NCBI GenBank assembly: GCA_030522415.1
Contig: CM060112.1
Location: 11,323,501-11,387,500, forward strand
Source: Channallabes apus
Lineage: Eukaryota > Chordata > Actinopteri > Siluriformes > Clariidae
Direction: 5' to 3'
DNA length: 64,000 nucleotides
Part shown: piece after piece, positions 1 to 10,689 of the stretch
Layout: every line of letters begins with the position of its first letter
How positions within the stretch are numbered: position 1 is the first letter of the stretch
Notes under the pieces: model-generated
The model's database searches: none
Told to the model about the DNA's origin: nothing
What the model saw: only the letters and a program-made list of their open reading frames with translations
Translations under genes and position numbers: made by a program

Positions 1-12
1 TGTTGTCCTCTT

Positions 13-28
13 TGACCTTTCCTGACCT
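13..28 (-). promoter_or_regulatory. Possible DR4 nuclear-receptor site
   Basis: Two copies of TGACCT are separated by four bases. On the minus strand this reads as a direct repeat of AGGTCA with spacer 4, the arrangement bound by thyroid hormone receptor/RXR or LXR/RXR dimers. No gene is visible next to it, and such sites occur by chance, so function is unproven. Confidence 0.2.
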
Positions 29-144
29 TTGACATAAGCATACATACACACCTACATTACAACACGTGCATGGTGTCATTAACACTACTTCATGACAGGT
101 TGTTTTGTGGATTTGATGAGTGGATTATCTAATTTATGTACGAT

Positions 145-672
145 CTTTCTAACTCCATGATGGTTCCTGATGTTTATTTCTTTCTACATTGTAAAGTTTT
201 GCTGAAGGCGTCCAAAAAATGCATTAATCTCCTTTGAGCAGTTGATATTGAGATGTTCCTGCTACTTCTGCTCTGTAAAGACTTCATAACGCCTCTAATC
301 TGAGGTGCTGTTAATTGGTCATTTTTCAGGCTGATAACTCTAAATGAACTTCTCGTCTGCAGCAGAGGTAGGTTTTGGTCTCGTCCTCCTGGGACGGCCT
401 TCATGAGAGCCAGTTTCATTATGGTGCTTGACGGATTTTGCAAATGCACTTGACAATACTGTTCTTGCAAGAACTATTACAGAAAGGCAGACCTCTGTGT
501 CTTAAAATAACAACTAACTGCTGTTTTTGTTGTTGTTACGTAATTACCTCATTCCATATGTGTTATTTTATAGTTTTGAAATCCCCAGTATTATTGTAGA
601 ATGTAGAAAATAAATCACTAAACAAAAACAAAGATATATGCAAGTGTTCTAAAACTTTTGAACGGTAGTGTA
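145..672 (-). mobile_element. Tc1-like transposon remnant, copy A
   Basis: Reading on the minus strand, the right edge begins with a Tc1-type terminus (CACTACCGTTCAAAAG after a TA). A transposase N-terminal fragment follows between about 470 and 174. Its second half reads TAPQIRGVMKSLQSRSS and SISTAQRRL, the helix-turn-helix region of Tc1-like transposases. The first half is in another frame: the GRPRRTRPKPTSAADEKF linker is found one frame away, so a frameshift separates them. The element ends abruptly after about 530 bp at GAGTTAGAAAG, with no second inverted repeat and no DDE catalytic region. A near-identical piece lies at 54186-54652. It is a dead, non-autonomous fragment and not a host gene. 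Confidence 0.75.
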
Positions 673-938
673 TACATTTCTTTTTATGAGAAAAAGTTGA
701 AATAAATCATAGAGATAACCTAAGAGAGTATGATCAATATATCTTATTACAATGTCTTGGCAATGGCATAAGTATTCATATTCATAATCTCAGCATGATA
801 CTGTCTGTCACTTCATCAGCTTTTAAACACAGACTGCGCTCCAAAGTAACAGTTGATGTGTACAAAAAATTGCTGCTTTAACTTAAAAAAATTTATTTTT
901 AAGCTGTAATATATTAAATATGAAAGTACAGTTAATTA

Positions 939-1171
939 GTGTGGCATGGTGGCTTACTAGGGTTAGGGTTAAGGTTAGCCTCACACCTCCAGGGTCCGGG
1001 TTTCATTCCTGCATTGGGTCTGTGTGCATGGGGCGTGCATGTGCTTGGTGGGTTTCCTCCGGGTATTCCGGTTTCCTCTATGTGTGAGATTGCATGTGTG
1101 ACTGTGTGTATGTGTGTGCCCTGAAATGGATTGGCATCTCATCCTGGGTGTATCATTACTGTAGTCTCCTG
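939..1171 (+). repeat. tRNA-like SINE copy, degenerate
   Basis: It matches the window's main SINE family: a GGCATGGTGG-type head, CACACCTCCAGGGTCCGGGTT, TGGGTTTCCTCCGGGTA, then TGCCCTGAAATGGATTGGCA and GTCTCCTGGG. The head is disturbed by GGGTTAGGGTTAAGGTTAG, a short telomere-like stretch inserted or expanded between the A-box and B-box regions. The tail motif is missing. Confidence 0.7.
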
Positions 1172-1625
1172 GGATTCAATTCAATTCAATTCAATTTAAT
1201 TTGTATAGTGCTTTTAACAATTGTCATTGTCGCCAAGCAACTTTACAGCCTCAAAATAATTATTTAAGTGTGCATGAAAGTTAGTGTGAATGTGTATGAA
1301 TCATAATGATAAGACCCTTGTCCCTGATGAGCAAGCCGAGGCCGACGACGACAGTGGCAAGGAAAAACTCCCTGAGATGGTAATCGGAAGAAAACCCTGA
1401 GAGGAACCAGACTCAACAGGGAACCCATCCTCATTTGGGTGATAACTGATAGCAGGGATTGAGTCCAGTTTGTTATTGGAGGCTCAGGTAGACTGTAGGA
1501 AACTCCAGTCCCAAACTATCGAGCGACTGCAGTCACAGGTCCTCAGAGAACAGCTGTCTGAGGACAGGACCGTATTCGTGGAAAAGTGGAACCATCCCCA
1601 GTCACCACACGCATCCCAGGCAGAC
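1172..1625 (-). repeat. Dispersed repeat, GGGAGTTTTTCCTTGCCAC family
   Basis: On the minus strand it contains the fish-repeat phrases CACCCAAATGAGGATGGG, TCTCAGGGAGTTTTTCCTTG and CCACTGTCGTC, then a 3' end of the type GTGCTATATAAATTAAATTGAATTG with an (AATTG)n tail. A second copy lies on the plus strand at 62395-62757. This is a widespread teleost interspersed repeat, probably a SINE or a LINE 3' end. I do not know its formal name. Confidence 0.65.
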
Positions 1626-1896
1626 CACACGTAAAGTAAAGTGTACGCACATGTAAAGTGATGTACATTGATTATCTCATTACACTGGTACTTCTTAAGG
1701 GGTGGAATATATTAGGCAGCAAATAATTGATGATGTGTAAGCGTCTGAGTGTGTGTGACATGGAACAAAGTATCTGTTATAGTACAGTATCTTGTTCTCG
1801 TGTCTTCTCCAAAACTACAGGTCTTGTGGTGTGTTCCAGCAATGCAGTGGTTACTATAGGGTTGATGGGGTGGCCTAAAAGTAGTGACAGATACAT

Positions 1897-2075
1897 AGTA
1901 CCACAACATAGCACCTCATTCCCATGCCTTAGTAAGATGTGGCCACAACAAAGCATCTCATTTCCACCCCTTAGTAAGTCATGGCCACAACATAGTATCT
2001 CATTTCCATGCCTAAGTAAGTCATGGCCACAACATAGTATCTTGTTCCCACAATCTAGTACCTCGTGGCTACATA
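1897..2075. repeat. 42-bp tandem repeat (VNTR), about 4 copies
   Basis: Units of about 42 bp read CCACAACATAGTATCTCATT followed by TCCATGCCTTAGTAAGTCATGG, with small differences. Because 42 is a multiple of 3, both strands stay open across the array, giving a 14-residue periodic but spurious reading frame on the minus strand (LLRHGNEVLCCGH-like). Confidence 0.8.
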
Positions 2076-2079
2076 ATAT

Positions 2080-4100
2080 CCCCCCCCCCAATGTCACAAG
2101 AGTGGCTCCATACATAGATAATTGTACAATAATGAGATGTAACTGAGAAATACTGGGTTTAGTTCTATAATGAGTCTGTTTCATAATTAATAAAATGCAT
2201 CACGTTTTTTTGTGCGTGTTAACATTTCCAGGCTCTAAAGTCATATTATCCAGTAATATTAAAGAAAAAAGACAACATGATACAGTAGGTGAAATGTGAA
2301 ACTGTGAACCCAACAACAGTTGGTTGGAGTTTATTTAAAAGGATTAACAAAGCACCCGTGTTTTAAGTTGTAGTTAATAAGACATTGTGGAATAGTTACT
2401 TGGCAAATTAATCACTGTTTGGTTTTGGTGATGCTTTCTTGCAGATACTGGCATAACCAGATCCCTCTAGGTTATTGGCAGAATATGTCGAGCACAGAGT
2501 GTGATTGTGATTGACGATATGCAGCCGTGCTGCTGCTGATAGTTTCACACAAACAAAAAAGTCTCACTTTGATTGTGTCTCTGAATTTCTTTGACTTCAT
2601 CATCTGTCATGCGTATGGGGTCATCATGCTTGATCGGTCTCGATCGGTCTGGTCCCTCCCTGCTACAGTCCTAGTTTTGTCTCTCTTTTCCATTACTGCT
2701 CAGCCTCTCTTTCAAAATTACATTTGCCTCGCTGTTTCTGACCAGAGCCATTTCTTACCAGTTTTTTTATTTTTTATTACTTCACTATCACTCTTTTCTC
2801 ACTCGTCATTTCTCAATGGGTCTCTATTTATTACCAGCCACCTACCGTAACTGCTCTTACTTCGAAAATGATCAATCACTTGATTCATTATTCATCCATT
2901 GGTCTAATGAGATTTAACTGTAGCTACTACATGATTGAGCTTTGACTTGTTTGTAGTATCATTCATTCAAAATTGACAGTGGTTGCATATTTTTTTTAAA
3001 TAATGGATGCAAATATAAAAACGTCCTTAACAGTCACGTTGTCTCTGTGTGCAGATTATTTTCCAGCATGACAAACACTGCTCTTCTGATTTGATTTAAC
3101 TTCAGATTATGTGCTTTCGTTTTGGCTTTTGTTTTTGGTTTACCATCACGTTATTTGCATCATAAATTCAGAGTCTTATTTCTAGTTTCTATGATCCCTG
3201 GATTTGATCCTTATCTGTTATTTGTGTTTGATTATGGAATTATAAGTGGAAGTACTCACCATTGGCGGAAAAGTGTTTGTAGAAATAGTTTAAAGGTTAA
3301 AGCTAAAAATAAGATGGTCAGTAATGTAATCAGTAATATTATTATTCCAGGTTGAAGTCCAGGTACTGTACATGTTTTTCTGCACAGCAAACCTCTCTAT
3401 ACTGCCTGTTCAGTAATCAGATAGTAAATCACAGATAAAAAGTGTGGATCGGACAAAGATTAAGTCTTGTCTTAAAACGACATTAGCATGTTAAAATACA
3501 CCAATACCACTTTTTTAAAGTAATTAATAAAGTAATTATTTAAGTAATCCCTTAAGTAAGTAATCCCAGTATTCAATTTAACTTTTCTCATAATATATAT
3601 TGGTGCAGGTGTTGGTTTACATTGAGCAAATAGCTTATTAGTATATTTATCGTATATTATTCAATCTGGCACATAACTGTTCATAATATTACATTTACTC
3701 AACATTTTGATTTCACTTATGGTGCAGGTTAAACGTCAGGCAGATATGTAAGTTTCATTAAATTCTGTCCAGCAGTCGAATTTGTGTCCAGCAGTCGCGC
3801 CCACTGTTTGATGCATATGCAGTACACTGTCAAAACTTCAGGTTTAGTTTTCATGTATGGCACATAAATGAATTCAAATTTATGGTTTAACTAAGTATTT
3901 TTCGAAAATATTGTTAAAGTTTCATAAAACTCTGTCCATACGTATAGACAGACATTTTTTCGTGACTGATTTGACAGTAATTAACTGGCAACCACGGATG
4001 CTGGAAAAGTATTACAAAGTGTAGAGTAAACTACTGTAAATCATGTTAAAAGTAAATATCTGTTATATCATACACAGCATAAAATAATGCTTAATCCAGT
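2080..4100. other. Unique AT-rich DNA, no gene recognised
   Basis: There is a short C-run at 2081-2089. The rest is non-repetitive AT-rich sequence without coding exons I can recognise. Open frames here have no domain signature. Confidence 0.5.
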
Positions 4101-4106
4101 ACATAT

Positions 4107-4725
4107 TAGTGATGGGAAGTTCAAATCATTTTAGCGACTCGGTTCTTTGAATCTCGTTCATAAAAATGAACGAAGCTTTTTTTTGAGTCATTTCGTTCAT
4201 TTGATCAGAAATAAATTAAAATGTTGTGTTTTCAATAAAAATACCCCCAATACGTCTACATACATAAATTTTGGCTATAGTTCCAGTTATGAAAATATTA
4301 CAATGCAACTAAGAACATATAATAAACAGAATGAGCAGCTCACCTCTTATATCTTCCAATCTGAGTCGTTCGTTCTTTTGAATCTATTGCAATGCCTAGC
4401 GTCTATGGGAGTCACGTGACAAAAGAACAAACGACTCGGAACTCGAAGACTCACTAGCACAATCATTCAATACTGTTTCCTGTGTACTGCACTGCATAGT
4501 GTCTATGGGAGTCACGTGTCAAAAGAATGAACGACTCGAGACTTGAAGACTCATTGCTGAGAATCGTTCAATTCTGTTTCCTGTATATAACATACGGAGG
4601 CTTTGCGATGCTTTGCGCTAGTACATATCCTCATTTGGCTTATTTCGAGGATACGCTGGGAATCAAACACATGATGTCACAAAGGCCGATATGCACACAA
4701 GTGCGAGTAGAGGGCGTTTGAGTAA
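4107..4725. mobile_element. Fish DNA-transposon-like repeat with internal duplication
   Basis: It opens with TAGTGATGGGAAGTTCAAAT and carries a GACTCGGTTCTTTGAATCTC/CGTTCATTTGATC palindrome-rich head that recurs in fish genomes. It then contains a 100-bp tandem duplication (4393-4492 and 4493-4592). Both units start near GTCTATGGGAGTCACGTG and run to CAATACTGTTTCCTGTGTA or its variant. I assign it to a non-autonomous DNA element from memory of the head sequence. The right boundary is not clear. Confidence 0.5.
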
Positions 4726-5275
4726 GCTTAGGAAACAATGACTATAATACAAAGACGAAGATCAAGATCGAGGTCAGGATGCAGGCATGAGTCAGGCCAC
4801 CAACAAACCGCATAGGCTGAGACAGACAAGATCAAGATGAGGACTCCAGGAACAGAATCAATCAACAGAATGCTTGGTAACAAATGGTAATAATTTCACA
4901 GAGCATTAAAGTCGTTTACCTCGAAAAAAGAAACATGGGGACTTAAATACATGGTCTAATCAGAGTGCAAACTGCAGTCAGGTAGAAGGATTACGTCACT
5001 TTCTCAAGAACCAAAACAAACAGCAGTGCATGGCAATGTAAACACTGGAAAATATCAAAATAGGTGCCGTAGTGCTACTACAGTAAGTTAGCGCAACTAC
5101 TGTAGTTCACTCAACCTACACCGATAGAATGGAATGTTTTGGGTGGCTGACCGGTTAATGCTTTGAGTTACAAATCAGAAGGTTCAACCTGGGTTACCAA
5201 TAAATGAATATAAAATTTACAGTAAACAAAAACACAGATCAGCTGTAACAATACAACACAAAACGTTATGCTCAA
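4726..5275. other. No gene; weak tRNA-like SINE scrap
   Basis: Mostly unique sequence. At about 5140-5205 there is a tRNA-like phrase (GACCGGTTAATGCTTTGAG, then AATCAGAAGGTTCAACCTGGG) resembling the head of a tRNA-derived SINE. It is too decayed to fold convincingly. Confidence 0.35.
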
Positions 5276-5660
5276 TATTGTCTAGGTTCCCGTTGTGTCC
5301 CTGGGGCAACTCTGACCCCTTGAGGGCCAGGACTCCACAAGACCTTGTTTGGCACCAGGACACTGGTAGAAAATCCTTTGGGTATTATGGGTTACAGGGG
5401 TGGTGGTGGAGAGGGGTGTTTCCAATGATCAGACTTTTTGTTCAGCACATCCCATAAGTGCTCGATCAAGTTGGGATCTGGGGAGTTTGGAGGCTGGGTT
5501 GCATATTGAGCTGTGATGCACTGGTGCCTCTCAACTGTGGCCAGGATGGTCCTTTTCCTAAATTTTGTCCTGCATTTGCTTTCCTCTGGGATCAGACCAG
5601 ATGGGCTAGTCTTTGGTCCTCATGAGCATGAGTGAGGCTAGGACGCCCCTGCCTCTATCA
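5276..5660. mobile_element. DNA-transposon remnant
   Basis: The phrases AGCACATCCCATAAGTGCTC and GATCAAGTTGGGATCTGGGG, followed by AGTTTGGAGGC, occur in a common fish transposon family, in the antisense of its transposase C-terminal region. Reading frames are broken and no termini are visible. Confidence 0.45.
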
Positions 5661-5881
5661 CCAGTTCAGTTTACAAACTAGTTTTTAATGAATAATCCAT
5701 GTTAATGTGTTAATGTTTTGGCTGAATGTTGTACATCCAGCTGTATTACAACAGGTCTCAGCAGTGTTATAAGATTTTTTCTGGGGGATTCTGCAGGCAC
5801 CACAACATGATTATTTTATACCATATACTGTATACTGTATTAAGCGCTTATTTTCTATTGGAATATTTCGGATTTTCAGTG

Positions 5882-6095
5882 AATTGCAAGAATTGTTCCA
5901 GAACAGCTGACCTTCATGTCTTAAAATAACAACTCACTTTTTTTGTTGTTGTTTCTCAATAACCTACTTTCATACTCTATGTGTTATTTAATAGTTTTGG
6001 AATCCTCAGTATTGCTCTACAATGTCGGAAATAAATTAGAAGTAATAACATAAATGAATTAGAAGATGTGTCCAAACTTTTGACTGGTACTGTAC
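5882..6095 (-). mobile_element. Tc1-like terminal fragment, copy C
   Basis: It aligns by eye with the terminal third of the 145-672 element: TCTTAAAATAACAACTCACT, TGTGTTATTTAATAGTTTTG, then a terminus of the form AACTTTTGACTGGTACTGTA. It is more diverged than copy A and lacks transposase sequence. Confidence 0.65.
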
Positions 6096-6253
6096 AGTAT
6101 GTGAACTCTACTTTGATCAAAAAGTATTCGCTGCCACTTTATGTGTCTTTTTCTAAAAATGTTGTACTGTTTGCTTGTATTTCTGTCTTTTCAACTCTGT
6201 CTCAGGATTCTTTCTTTATAATCATGCCTAGTCATGATTAAGTTGTGATTAAG

Positions 6254-6626
6254 TATTCATTCATTCATTCATTTTCTGTACCGCTTTATCCTTATATACA
6301 GGGTCGCGGGGGCCTGGAGCCTATCCCAGGAAACTTAGGGCACAAGGCGGGGTACACCCTGGACAGGGTGCCAATCCATCGCAGGGCACACACACATACT
6401 CACATACACATACTCATTCACACACTACGGGCAATTTGGAATGTTACTTGACCTAACCTGCATGTCTTTGGATTGTGGGAGGAAACCGGAGTACCCGGAG
6501 GAAACACACCAAGCACGGGGAGAACATGCAAACTCCATGCACACAGAGACGGGAATCGAGCCTGGCCGGGGAATCGAACCCGGACCCGAACCCGACAGTG
6601 CTAACCACTACACCACCGTGCCGCCC
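6254..6626 (-). mobile_element. tRNA-like SINE, full length, with target-site duplication
   Basis: Minus-strand copy of the main SINE family. The head (GGCGGCACGGTGGTGTAG) is at about 6626, the B-box-like GGTTCGATTCC follows, then the GGTTTCCTCCCACAATCC body, TCCAGGGTGTACCCCGCC, and a GATAAAGCGGTACAGAAAAT end with a GAATGAATG tail at 6254. It is flanked by a 9-bp direct repeat, GTGATTAAG, at 6245-6253 and 6627-6635. The insertion lies exactly at the edge of the 6635-7450 MITE. Confidence 0.85.
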
Positions 6627-6634
6627 GTGATTAA

Positions 6635-7450
6635 GGGTGCTTTCACACCTATTGTTCGATTGCTTTAGTCCGCACCAGTCAGAAAAATGTTACAATGTAG
6701 TAAACAGACGTTGATACGGTTTGCTTTCACATATGCAGAGTTCTAAACGAACCAAAATAGCCCATTTTCAGACTATTTTCAGAAAATCGCGCCACTTTCA
6801 ATAATCATGGTGCTGATCCTCGCGCACTACATTATACGTGCAAATCATTATTTTCAGATAATTAATTTCGAACACGATTCGCGGCTGCGACTCCAAACCA
6901 GCTTCCTGGTTTATTCATCTCGCCGACGGCGCATCACGCGCCACTTCAGGGAGAAGAGACGTTCCCTCCTCCTGAATGATCATTCTATTATTAGCCGGCG
7001 ATCTTCCTGCAGATCCATCAGGTAATCCGTTGGCCGATCGAAACAGCCCAGCCACACATTTTTTCATCTTTAATGTGAATACAGAGAGGCACTTCTTCGG
7101 CACTCCACGTTTCTCCGCGGTTTGATTTCATCGCGAGTCGAGCTTGAAAAATTTAATCGAGTCATCAGGAAGTGAAAATAATTTTACCCGCAACCCCGTA
7201 TCTCTTATACCCAAAGTGCATTAAACTATACCATTTCGTCAGATTTGGTTTGGTTGCTTTCACACCAGGTGAACTGCACCAAAGTAGAGCGGATAAAGCG
7301 GTCCGAGACCACCCCTTCAGGCAGGTCTCGGATCGATTGATTTGGTGCGCACCAAAGTACCGAGATTGCATTCACATCAAGGCAAACGAACCGAACCAAG
7401 GGACCAAACACGTTTGGTGCGCACCAAATGCTGTAGGTGTGAAAGCACCC
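6635..7450. mobile_element. PIF/Harbinger-type MITE (816 bp)
   Basis: It begins GGGTGCTTTCACACCTATTG and ends with the inverted version, AGGTGTGAAAGCACCC, each flanked by TAA (6632-6634 and 7451-7453). A 3-bp TAA duplication is the signature of PIF/Harbinger elements. The interior is symmetric-looking (GAACCGAACCAAGGGACCAA, TTTGGTGCGCACCAAA) and has no transposase. The open frames inside are by-products. Confidence 0.65.
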
Positions 7451-7659
7451 TAAGTATTATTTTATGAAATGTTGGTGAACAATTAGCATATTTAAAAGCT
7501 TTTCAATCTTTATTTGATATGCGATGCATTTATTTAGAGGGATTTATCCCGTTTATACAAATTGTCTTAACCAAATAAGTCTTTCAATTCATTTTTAATT
7601 GTTTAGCCAGTAGACTGATTATACACTCATTTGCTAAAATACATCTTTTAAGATTTTTA

Positions 7660-7885
7660 CATATACTGGTAGTCAAACGTTTAACAAAAGTTTGCTAATT
7701 GCATGGTCTTCCCTGATTTTTATTTCTTTTCTTTTAGCTGAATGCAACCAAAATATGCAATAATCACCTTTGATATCAGATAATAGTTGATACTGACTGT
7801 TCTTAATAATGAACTACCTAATTCCATATGTGTTATTTCATAGTTTTGAAATCTCTGTTTTATTCTAGAATGTAGAAAATGTAGA
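7660..7885 (-). mobile_element. Tc1-like internally deleted fragment, copy D
   Basis: The left edge, TACTGGTAGTCAAACGTTT, resembles the Tc1-like terminus of copy A in inverted orientation. The rest matches its terminal region (ATTCCATATGTGTTATTTCA, TAGTTTTGAAATC, TAGAATGTAGAAAAT). This copy keeps both ends but almost none of the coding part. An (AC)n tract follows. Confidence 0.6.
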
Positions 7886-7909
7886 AACACACACACACAC
7901 ACACACACA
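7886..7909. repeat. (AC)n microsatellite
   Basis: About eleven CA units sit directly after a Tc1-like fragment. Confidence 0.9.
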
Positions 7910-9104
7910 AATTAACTAGAGGGTGTGTCTACCCTTTATTTCTGCTTCCAGCTTTTCCTCAAGGTTCTACAAGGTTAATATCACCCCCTCCTAGTGGTGA
8001 GGGGGGCAGTCATCCCCAAACACCTATCCGGTTAATCCTACAATATGTCAGGTCCTTTTGACATTGTAGCATACAGTACATTGTCCAGGTGGTTCTTAGC
8101 ACCTCATATGGCTGGAGTGGTGAAATAGACCCCTGTAATTGTGGTGCTATGGATGACTGCCAGGTTCTTTATGACACCTGCCAGATTATATGAAACCAAT
8201 GCCAACCTAGTGAGAACTCTGTGAGGAGATTTTAAAGAAAGTTGAAAAAAGTGTCATGAGCAGTGTATAGCATTTCACTTCGAAAACAAAATCACATTAT
8301 CAACATGGCTAGACAGTACTGGGAATAAATGATTGCAGGTGATCTTCAGCTATATTAAGAGAGACTAGAGGAATTACAAATGGTACATAAAACCATGAGG
8401 ATCTGAAGAAGTATGCTCTTCATTTTTCCTGACATAACCATAACCTTCTTTATTTGATCTAATAGTCACATGCACATTGTCTGTTAACAAATCTTTTCCC
8501 TCTTGCTGCCCTTGATTACATTGCAACATGACACATGTCTCAGATTTCATCATCAAACTTGAGTGGACTGAACATACAGTACGCACCAACCTTTGGATGG
8601 TGAATATTTTATTTGATCTTATGTTTGAAAATAAATATGAATTTGCAATAATAAACAAAGCCATCACAGCCCCTTTAGAGTTGTGTCGTGGTCAAAGCCT
8701 GTCCACTGTGCTGTTACCTGAAGGATGACCTGAGCAGCACCCACCTTCACATCTGTTGTGCATTTTTATCAGAAGCATATTACCATTTCAAAGAGGCAAT
8801 CCAGGATCACACATAAGGCTTTATCTTGGAACATGGACAGGTTTTAGATGTGGAGCTCATGAACATGCAATAAGGCTGAAGCTGAAAATATAGTCAGATG
8901 AAGCACATTTCTTTTATGAATAAAGTAAAATAAAATGGACAATATTGTATAATATGCATAAAAAATGATATTTAAATATTTTTACTACATGGGAAAGGTT
9001 CATTGTAGTTACTCAAAATTTCATAGTCAGTACTGAAAAATACAATCAAAGTTCTCCAGATTCTCCCAATATCATTCCAGTGGATGATTACAGACTTTGA
9101 ATAA
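7910..9104. other. No gene recognised
   Basis: Moderate-complexity sequence with no coding signature and no repeat family I can name. There is a short direct and inverted motif at 7984-8008 (CCCCCTCCTAGTGGTGAGGGGG), which can form a small hairpin. Confidence 0.4.
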
Positions 9105-9250
9105 GTGTGTTATTGTGAGTGCCTGGTGCACCATAATGGAATTACATCCAACACACTTTAGACCCTCTGTTCTTTGGATAAGCTCTGGTTCATCCATGAC
9201 ATTTACAATACGAGGATAAACCACTTACTGAGCATGAATGAATGAATGAA
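9105..9250 (+). repeat. Decayed SINE 3' end
   Basis: The stretch ends ACGAGGATAAACCACTTACT followed by a (GAAT)n tail, which resembles the GGATAAAGCGGTATAGAAGAT plus GAATGAATG end of the main SINE family. Upstream similarity is weak. Confidence 0.4.
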
Positions 9251-9297
9251 TTAATAAAACCAATATACTATTAATTTTCAGGAAAATAATTCAGAGT

Positions 9298-9639
9298 GGG
9301 CGGCACAGTGGTGTAGTGGTTAGCACTGTCACCTTGCACCTCCAGGGTCCGGGTTCGATTCCCGGCCAGGCTCGATTCCCGTCTCTGTGTGCATGGAATT
9401 TGCATGTTCTCCCCGTGCTTGGTGGGTTTCCTCCGGGTACTCCGGTTTCCTCCCACAATCCAAAGACTAATTGGCGTTCCCAAATTGACCATAGTGTGTG
9501 AATGAGTGTGAGTGTGTGCTCTGCGATGGATTGGCCCAGGGTGTACCCTGCCTTGTGCCCAGAGTCTCCTGGGATAGGCTCCAGGTCCCCGCGACCCTAA
9601 ATACAGGATAAAGCGGTATAGAAGATGAATGAATGAATG
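9298..9639 (+). mobile_element. tRNA-like SINE, full length, with 13-bp TSD
   Basis: This is the best-preserved copy of the window's main SINE. The head is GGCGGCACAGTGGTGTAGTG. An A-box-like TGGTGTAGTGG lies at 9309-9319 and a B box GGTTCGATTCC at 9352-9362. The body includes TTTCCTCCGGGTACTCCGG, GCGATGGATTGGCCC, GTCTCCTGGGATAGGCTCC, and the 3' end is GGATAAAGCGGTATAGAAG with a GAAT-repeat tail. It is flanked by a perfect 13-bp duplication, AATAATTCAGAGT, at 9285-9297 and 9640-9652. The intact duplication points to a young insertion. Confidence 0.9.
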
Positions 9640-9683
9640 AATAATTCAGAGTAATGTGCCATACGTTTAAATAAATTAACTCA

Positions 9684-9940
9684 CTCACTCATTGTCTATA
9701 CCACTTTATTCTGTATACAGGGTTATGGGCTGTCTGGAGCCAATCTCAGGAGACTTACAGTAGGGCACGACGCAGGGTACACCCTGGATGGGATGCTAAT
9801 CCATCACAGGGCACAAACACTCACAGACTATGACTAATTTGGGAACGCCAATTAGACTAATCTGCATGCCTTTGTACTGTGGGAGGAAACCGGAGTACCC
9901 GGAAGAAACCCACCAACCATGGTGAGAGCATGCTAACTCA
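9684..9940 (-). repeat. SINE copy, inverted relative to its neighbour
   Basis: Minus-strand member of the same family. It contains TATACCACTTTATTCTGTAT, GGGTACACCCTGGATGGGAT, GGGAGGAAACCGGAGTACCC and GAAACCCACCAACCATG. The tRNA-like head is missing. It lies 45 bp after the 9298-9639 copy, forming an inverted pair. Confidence 0.85.
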
Positions 9941-9944
9941 ACAC

Positions 9945-10075
9945 CCTGCTGAAAAAAACAGCATAGACCAGAATAGCTAGTTAAGCTGGTGATCAGCACT
10001 AGCATAAGCAGGGTGATCAGCATACCAGCACCAGCATCATAGCATTATGATGCTGGTCACCAGCATACCAGCACC
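9945..10075. repeat. CCAGCAT-rich MITE-like repeat with hairpin
   Basis: It begins CTGCTGAAAAAAACAGCATA and is made of repeated ACCAGCA words. An 11-bp perfect inverted repeat, ACCAGCATCAT/ATGATGCTGGT, sits at 10030-10040 and 10047-10057. The CTGCTGAAAAAACAGC palindrome is typical of a short fish DNA repeat. Confidence 0.5.
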
Positions 10076-10319
10076 AAAACACAACATATGCAGCCCATGC
10101 ATCCCTGCATACCAACATTTGAAGGTAGGCTGTTCACCACCCCATCAAACTTTTCATTGTAGTGAAAATCTAACCCTCAACCCTAGAGGTGCAAGGCCTT
10201 ATGGCACCTTATCGCCTGCACATAACACAGAAACCTAGTTTAGCATCATATTGGTGTTTTCTTGGTACCAATGTAAGAAAGACAGATTTTAGTTTTAATG
10301 CTTTGATCTCAAACTCAAA

Positions 10320-10342
10320 ACCACACACACACACACACACAG
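10320..10342. repeat. (CA)n microsatellite
   Basis: About ten CA units. Confidence 0.85.
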
Positions 10343-10689
10343 TTTGCTAAGTACAGTATGGCACATCAAACTGACAGTCGCAAAAAAGACAATGTCACAG
10401 TCACTTCCTTTAGACATTTCCGACACAAACGTTCACCATGACCTCAGAATAAGTTGCCCTCACATTTCCTAAACTTCCTGCATGTCAGTGTTTTCCCTTC
10501 CATTTTGCATTCCGTCATCATTCTCTTGTGCTACTGTGTGACAGGTCGACTGTCATGTCTCATTCGTTTGAAAAGAACGTTCACAGGGTTTAGAGCAAGT
10601 CTGGGTGAAATGAATGGAAAAGTCAATGTGAAAAACAAACCTCAAATAGAGCCCAGTTCAAAGAATATTTTACTAAGATAATCCAATTC

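Noticed and set aside
1777..2184. Cys-rich 14-residue-repeat protein on the minus strand
   Set aside because: Artefact of the 42-bp VNTR; no signal peptide, no splice sites, no family resemblance.
9640..9700. CRISPR-like short repeats
   Set aside because: The GAATGAAT and similar short direct repeats are SINE tails and microsatellites in a vertebrate genome; no repeat-spacer regularity.
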